The translations under genes were made by a program, and so were the position numbers. The notes under the pieces are model-generated. The model had not been told where the DNA came from. It was given only the letters and a program-made list of their open reading frames with translations, and made no database searches. Of a stretch of DNA of 9,328 nt, positions 5,851-9,328 are shown one piece after another (the stretch's first letter is position 1; every line of letters begins with the position of its first letter). This DNA comes from an uncultured Bacilli bacterium (GTDB lineage Bacteria; Bacillota_I; Bacilli_A; RF39; UBA660), in NCBI GenBank assembly GCA_944327425.1, contig CALVHJ010000054.1, positions 1-9,328 of the forward strand, written 5' to 3'.

Positions 5851-5919
5851 CTAAAATCTACAACTAAATTTACCGGAACAGGAACAAGTACAGACCCTTT
5901 CACTCCTATAAGTGTGTAG
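5821..5919 (+). other. Coding-like scrap in the rhodanese-ABC gap
   Basis: A plus-strand frame is open from 5821 to TAG 5917-5919. Its second half reads KSTTKFTGTGTSTDPFTPIS. This Thr/Gly-rich segment resembles the GTGT-x-x-DP(F/Y) segments seen in secreted or phage structural proteins. There is no start codon, and the stretch around 5870-5905 is visibly richer in G and C than its surroundings. It may be debris of another gene or chance. The remainder of the gap (5920-5955) shows nothing I can name. Confidence 0.25.
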
Positions 5920-5955
5920 TTTAAATGTAAAGCTTAAAAACTTTATATTTTTTTA

Positions 5956-5984
5956 TTGCATAAATAATAAAAACATGGTATATT
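5956..5984 (+). promoter_or_regulatory. Promoter of the ABC/GntR operon
   Basis: TTGCAT (5956-5961) and TATATT (5979-5984) are 17 bases apart, with an extended TG at 5976-5977. A second -10 candidate, TATAAT at 5984-5989, would need a 22-base spacer. Transcription would begin near 5991, inside the inverted repeat described next. The ribosome binding site AAGGAG (6014-6019) lies 7 bases before ATG 6027. Confidence 0.65.
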
Positions 5985-5987
5985 ATA

Positions 5988-6012
5988 ATTGTATTAGTAC
6001 ATATAATACAAT
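5988..6012 (+). promoter_or_regulatory. Perfect inverted repeat, probable GntR (YtrA-type) operator
   Basis: ATTGTATTA (5988-5996) and TAATACAAT (6004-6012) are exact reverse complements around the 7-base spacer GTACATA. The repeat begins at the end of the -10 region and covers the predicted transcription start, the classic place for a repressor. GntR-family dimers bind such palindromes. The only regulator in the operon is the GntR protein encoded by its last gene, so autorepression is the natural inference. Confidence 0.75.
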
Positions 6013-6026
6013 CAAGGAGAGGTTAT

Positions 6027-6926
6027 ATGATTGAAATTAAAAATTTATCTAAGAGTTTTAATGGCAAAGATTATGTCTTAGAAAACTTAAATTGTCAAAT
6101 CAAAGACAATGCTATCTATGGCTTAGTAGGAGCCAATGGAGCAGGGAAATCAACTTTACTACGCCTAATTAATAGTATATATTCCCCTGATGAAGGAGAT
6201 ATCCTAATTGATAATGAATTAGCCTATGATAATGAAACATTAAAACAAGAAATGGTATTTGTACCTGATGACTTATATTTTTATCCAGGTTATACTTTAA
6301 TGGATATGGCTCTATATTATCAATCTTTATATCATAATTTTGATATAAAATATGTAATTAATAATGCTAATACTTTGCATTTGACTCTAAATTCCAAAAT
6401 AAGCAGTTTTTCCAAAGGCATGAAAAGACAATGTGCTTTATTATGTGCTCTAGCTACCAATGCTAAATACTTATTTTTTGATGAAACATTTGATGGCTTA
6501 GATCCTGTAGTTAGAAAATATTTTAAAAAGTTATTATCACAGGCTATGTCTAAAAAAGATACAACTATTATTATGACTAGCCATAACTTACGAGAACTAG
6601 AAGACATATGTGATAACCTAGGTTTATTATACAAAGGAAATATTTTATTTGAAAGTGATATTGACACTTTAAAAACCAATATGTTTAAAGTTCAAATATC
6701 TCTAAAGAGTGATTTTGACAAAAAAACATTTAAAAAACTAAAAATACTATCTTATAAAAAAGTAGGAAGTGTTGCTACTTTAATCATTAACGAAGAAGGT
6801 CGTGATAGCCGCAAATATTTAGAAAGTCTAAATCCTATAATATTAGATTATTTACCACTAACTTTAGAAGAAGTATTTATTTATCAAATGGAGGCGTTAG
6901 GTTATGAATTTGAACAAGTTATTTAA
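6027..6926 (+). CDS. ABC transporter ATP-binding protein (YtrB-like)
   Basis: This 299-residue ATPase would power the membrane protein encoded next. Motifs in order are Walker A GANGAGKST (35-43), a Q-loop region FVPDDLYFYPGYT (78-90), signature SFSKGMKRQ (127-135), Walker B YLFFDE (148-153) with catalytic Glu153, D-loop GLDP (157-160) and the switch His186 in TSHNLREL. At the Q-loop the usual Gln is replaced by Asp (81-82); drug-export type ABC ATPases often carry Glu there, so this need not impair function. A C-terminal domain of about 90 residues follows the ATPase core, as in ABC-2 type export ATPases. Its last 23 bases overlap the permease gene. The pairing with a YtrA-type GntR regulator suggests a role in export or response to envelope-active compounds. 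Confidence 0.93.
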   Translation: MIEIKNLSKSFNGKDYVLENLNCQIKDNAIYGLVGANGAGKSTLLRLINSIYSPDEGDILIDNELAYDNETLKQEMVFVPDDLYFYPGYTLMDMALYYQSLYHNFDIKYVINNANTLHLTLNSKISSFSKGMKRQCALLCALATNAKYLFFDETFDGLDPVVRKYFKKLLSQAMSKKDTTIIMTSHNLRELEDICDNLGLLYKGNILFESDIDTLKTNMFKVQISLKSDFDKKTFKKLKILSYKKVGSVATLIINEEGRDSRKYLESLNPIILDYLPLTLEEVFIYQMEALGYEFEQVI

Positions 6927-8874
6927 TTTTAATTTCTTTAAAGAAAATATTCGTAAATCCAAAGGTTTATTAGCTTTTCTCTTAAGTATTGTACCTATCA
7001 TCAATATTATTATTTTTATTGCTGTTTTATCATCAGGCAATAACACTTTAGTAGATTTTAATAGCCTAAGTATTGTTACCTATATTGGTGTATATATTAT
7101 TCCTATTGCTTTAGCCATATCTTTATTTGGTTTTGTCTTTAAAAAAAGAAGTGTTGACTTTGTTATGTCCAAACCACTTAGTCGCCATAGTATATATCTA
7201 ACCAATATTATCGGCGGAATCCTTACCATTATTTCCTTCATGCTTATAAATACGCTTATTTTTGGATTATTTGCTCTTTTATTTGATACTATTACAATTC
7301 CTATAGCTCTTTTGTTTGATTATTTTCTTTTTTGGACTATATCATACATATTTGTCTATATAGTTACAACTCTAACCGTAACTTTAGCTGGTAATTTTAT
7401 TACTTGTTTTATTCTAATTGCTATTATTATATGCTTGATACCATTTTTAAACTTTGTCCAATATATATTCGCTGATTATACAGGCTACACTAATTTCTAC
7501 CAATGTACAAGTGAAGCATGTAAACCAACTAATTATTATTGTTATAATGATCCAACTTGTTTAGAAAAATTAGCTAATAACGAATATTATTTTCATTTTA
7601 CTCCTGATAACACGATGATTTATACCGCCCCACTAGCTTTATTTAATGAAGAAGGTCTTATTTATAGTACCTACAGTCTTTTAAAAATGTTAATCTTATC
7701 CATAATATATGGTGTTATAGCCTATTTCACTTTTAAAAGAAGAAAAATGGAACATAATGAAACGGATTTTCATAGTGAATTTAGCCATTACTTAGTTAAA
7801 ACAATTACCTTAATACCTATCTGTTTTATCATTTATAGTGTTTTAACAGATATTACTAATGAATTTATTGGTTGGTTAATATCTCTAACTGCCATCATAA
7901 TTTATTATATTGTCTATGATTTAATTACTCGTAAAGAAATATATAAATTAAAAAAATCCTTACTTATTGCCATCATATCTTTTGGTATTATCTTAGGTTT
8001 ATATGCTAGCTATGAACATTTTTGTGATAATAGCCAAACCATTAATCATATTGACAAAATTATTTTAAATGATAACTATAACAATTTAGAAATAACCGAT
8101 GAAAATCTGATAAATATGATTATTAAAGCCAAAATAGATTATGGGACTGATGGTTATTCCTATACCGAAGCAACCTTTATAAGTAATAATAAAAAATACC
8201 AATTTGATTTTAATATGACTATGGAAATAGAACAAGCCATTTTAAGTAAAGTAAATCAAAAAAATCAAGAAGAAGCTCAAAACTTTAACTATGATAGTAT
8301 TGATTATCTATTATACAACAACACTAAAATACCTGTAACAAATAAAATAAAAGAATTAATTAAAGATAATATTAATAATATTACTTACATAAATTCCCAA
8401 AACTATTTATATGTATATGATTATCACAATCATGATTATGAAAGATTAGTAATACCGTTTACAAGCACTCTAAGTGATGATTTATATGAAGAAATAATCA
8501 GTATTCAAAACAACCAATTTATCAAAAAATTAACTAAACACAAAGAGATTAACAGTGATATCTATTTTGATCTTTCTGTTAATAGTACTTTTAATGATGA
8601 AGATATTTATGTATTTAGTTATGTCATAAATAGTAACATTGATGCCTTTATTAATTATTTTACCAATGATAATAAAATAATTAAAAGAAGTGATAATGCA
8701 ACCATTAGTTTTTATATCAATGAACAAATAACCGGAACCATTAGTGATTTAGATAGTTTTAAAAAAGAATTTGATACTTATAAAGAACGTCTAAAAGAAA
8801 ACGAAGAATATAAAAGACTACTAAATACTTATCAAGATATGTCTAATGATGGAGTGTCAAACAATGAATATTAA
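6904..8874 (+). CDS. ABC-2 type permease with large extracellular C-terminal domain (YtrC/D-like)
   Basis: The protein has 656 residues and about nine predicted membrane helices (near 21-43, 57-79, 100-127, 133-160, 163-188, 258-278, 297-315, 320-341 and 351-370). FVMSKPLSRHSIYLTN (86-101) matches the cytoplasmic segment between helices 2 and 3 of ABC-2 permeases ('L-P-x-S-R-x-x-[IL]'). The loop at 189-257 holds four Cys (201, 206, 213, 219) and should be outside the cell, perhaps disulfide-linked. Basic clusters KKR (80-82), KRRK (279-282) and KLKK (348-351) fit the inside. Residues from 370 to the end form a hydrophilic domain predicted outside. Similar extracellular tails occur in YtrC/D-type permeases, possibly sensing or binding the substrate. 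The gene starts inside the ATPase gene with GGAGG 9 bases upstream, and overlaps the GntR gene by 11 bases. Confidence 0.85.
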   Translation: MNLNKLFNFNFFKENIRKSKGLLAFLLSIVPIINIIIFIAVLSSGNNTLVDFNSLSIVTYIGVYIIPIALAISLFGFVFKKRSVDFVMSKPLSRHSIYLTNIIGGILTIISFMLINTLIFGLFALLFDTITIPIALLFDYFLFWTISYIFVYIVTTLTVTLAGNFITCFILIAIIICLIPFLNFVQYIFADYTGYTNFYQCTSEACKPTNYYCYNDPTCLEKLANNEYYFHFTPDNTMIYTAPLALFNEEGLIYSTYSLLKMLILSIIYGVIAYFTFKRRKMEHNETDFHSEFSHYLVKTITLIPICFIIYSVLTDITNEFIGWLISLTAIIIYYIVYDLITRKEIYKLKKSLLIAIISFGIILGLYASYEHFCDNSQTINHIDKIILNDNYNNLEITDENLINMIIKAKIDYGTDGYSYTEATFISNNKKYQFDFNMTMEIEQAILSKVNQKNQEEAQNFNYDSIDYLLYNNTKIPVTNKIKELIKDNINNITYINSQNYLYVYDYHNHDYERLVIPFTSTLSDDLYEEIISIQNNQFIKKLTKHKEINSDIYFDLSVNSTFNDEDIYVFSYVINSNIDAFINYFTNDNKIIKRSDNATISFYINEQITGTISDLDSFKKEFDTYKERLKENEEYKRLLNTYQDMSNDGVSNNEY

Positions 8875-9217
8875 CATTGATTATGCAAAAAGAGAACCTA
8901 TTTATGAACAAATAGTTAAAGAATTTGAAAAGCAAATAACCTTAGGACTTCTTCCTAAAGGACATCAAATCCCCAGTGTTCGCACTTTAGCTTTTGATTT
9001 AGGAATAAACCCTAATACTGTTAAAAAAGCTTATGATATTTTAGAAGAAAATGGCTTAATCATATCTAAATCTACCAAAGGAACTTTTATTAGTGATAAT
9101 ATAAATAAAGCTAAAGAAATTAAAATAGCTGAGCTAGTTGATAAGCTAAATGAGACCATAAAAGAACTAGAAAATTATGGTTTAACAAAGGAAGAAATAA
9201 TTAAAAAGATGAAGTAA
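8864..9217 (+). CDS. GntR-family transcriptional repressor, YtrA subfamily
   Basis: From ATG 8864 the protein has 117 residues, the short length typical of the YtrA branch: a winged helix-turn-helix DNA-binding domain plus a small dimerisation tail. Visible hallmarks are REPIYEQIV near residues 9-17, LPKGHQIPSVRTLAFDLGIN (the GntR helix-turn-helix core), NTVKKAYDILEENGLI and the wing KGTFIS. The tail (about 78-117) is two short charged helices ending KKMK. An upstream ATG at 8846 is in frame but less likely: GGAG (8851-8854) sits correctly 9 bases before 8864, and YtrA proteins start close to the conserved 'x-I-x-x-x-x-x-x-P-I-Y-x-Q' segment. As the last gene of the operon it probably represses its own operon by binding the inverted repeat at 5988-6012; effectors are unknown. 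Confidence 0.92.
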   Translation: MNINIDYAKREPIYEQIVKEFEKQITLGLLPKGHQIPSVRTLAFDLGINPNTVKKAYDILEENGLIISKSTKGTFISDNINKAKEIKIAELVDKLNETIKELENYGLTKEEIIKKMK

Positions 9218-9270
9218 ATATTCAAAATATTTAAACTAATTCGACATTTTTTTGTTAGTATTTACAGCCC

Positions 9271-9305
9271 AAATAAGAGATGAAAGAAATAATCTCTTAT
9301 TTTTT
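9271..9305 (+). terminator. Terminator of the ABC/GntR operon
   Basis: AAATAAGAGAT (9271-9281) and ATCTCTTATTT (9292-9302) form a perfect 11-bp stem with a 10-base loop, followed by more Ts to 9305. It lies 53 bases after the GntR stop. In 9306-9328, after the terminator, I see no feature. Confidence 0.88.
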
Positions 9306-9328
9306 ATGTGAATAAGTAGGCAAAAGTT

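Noticed and set aside
1..9328. CRISPR array, insertion sequence or riboswitch
   Set aside because: I found no regularly spaced direct repeats, no transposase-like ORF with terminal inverted repeats, and no recognisable structured leader; the intergenic gaps are short and explained by promoters and terminators, apart from 5785-5955.

Overview
The window is strongly AT-rich, uses Gram-positive style ribosome binding sites (GGGAGG, AAGGGGG, AAGGAG) and sigma-A type promoters, and reads well with the standard bacterial code: every Trp I checked is TGG, the genes are full length, and one gene ends in TGA. With a YtrA-type GntR regulator, YtrC-like permease, uppS and a TraG/VirD4 ATPase, this points to a low-GC Firmicutes/Tenericutes-related bacterium, perhaps an uncultured gut Bacilli-type lineage. 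That placement is inference.

Layout. Positions 1-141 hold a short ORF or gene tail of unknown function. Positions 235-779 hold a GNAT acetyltransferase gene broken by a frameshift in an AT-rich tract near 310-320. A minus-strand tRNA-Thr(GGT) at 818-891 has its own promoter and terminator and diverges from uppS (966-1676), the undecaprenyl diphosphate synthase of cell-wall lipid carrier synthesis. uppS overlaps a gene for a small one-helix membrane protein of unknown function (1657-2112). A separate promoter then drives a 752-residue TraG/VirD4-type coupling ATPase (2178-4436) with an unusual Asn/Pro/Phe-rich and acidic tail. No other conjugation gene is visible here. Next come a metallophosphoesterase (4531-5448) with a consensus promoter and terminator, and a small rhodanese-like protein (5502-5759) that has no ribosome binding site.

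The 267-base gap 5760-6026 holds a likely terminator, what looks like the C-terminal remnant of an XRE/Cro-type repressor on the minus strand, a short coding-like scrap on the plus strand, and then the promoter and a perfect 9-bp inverted repeat in front of an ABC operon. The operon consists of an ABC ATPase (6027-6926), a large ABC-2 type permease with an extracellular C-terminal domain (6904-8874) and a YtrA-type GntR repressor (8864-9217). The three genes overlap end to start and finish at a strong terminator (9271-9305). The arrangement suggests an envelope-stress or antimicrobial-peptide type exporter repressed by its own last gene, acting at the inverted repeat.

Most of the window looks like compact chromosomal housekeeping and envelope genes. 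The least ordinary items are the lone coupling ATPase with its tail, the broken GNAT gene, and the decayed gene pieces before the ABC operon.
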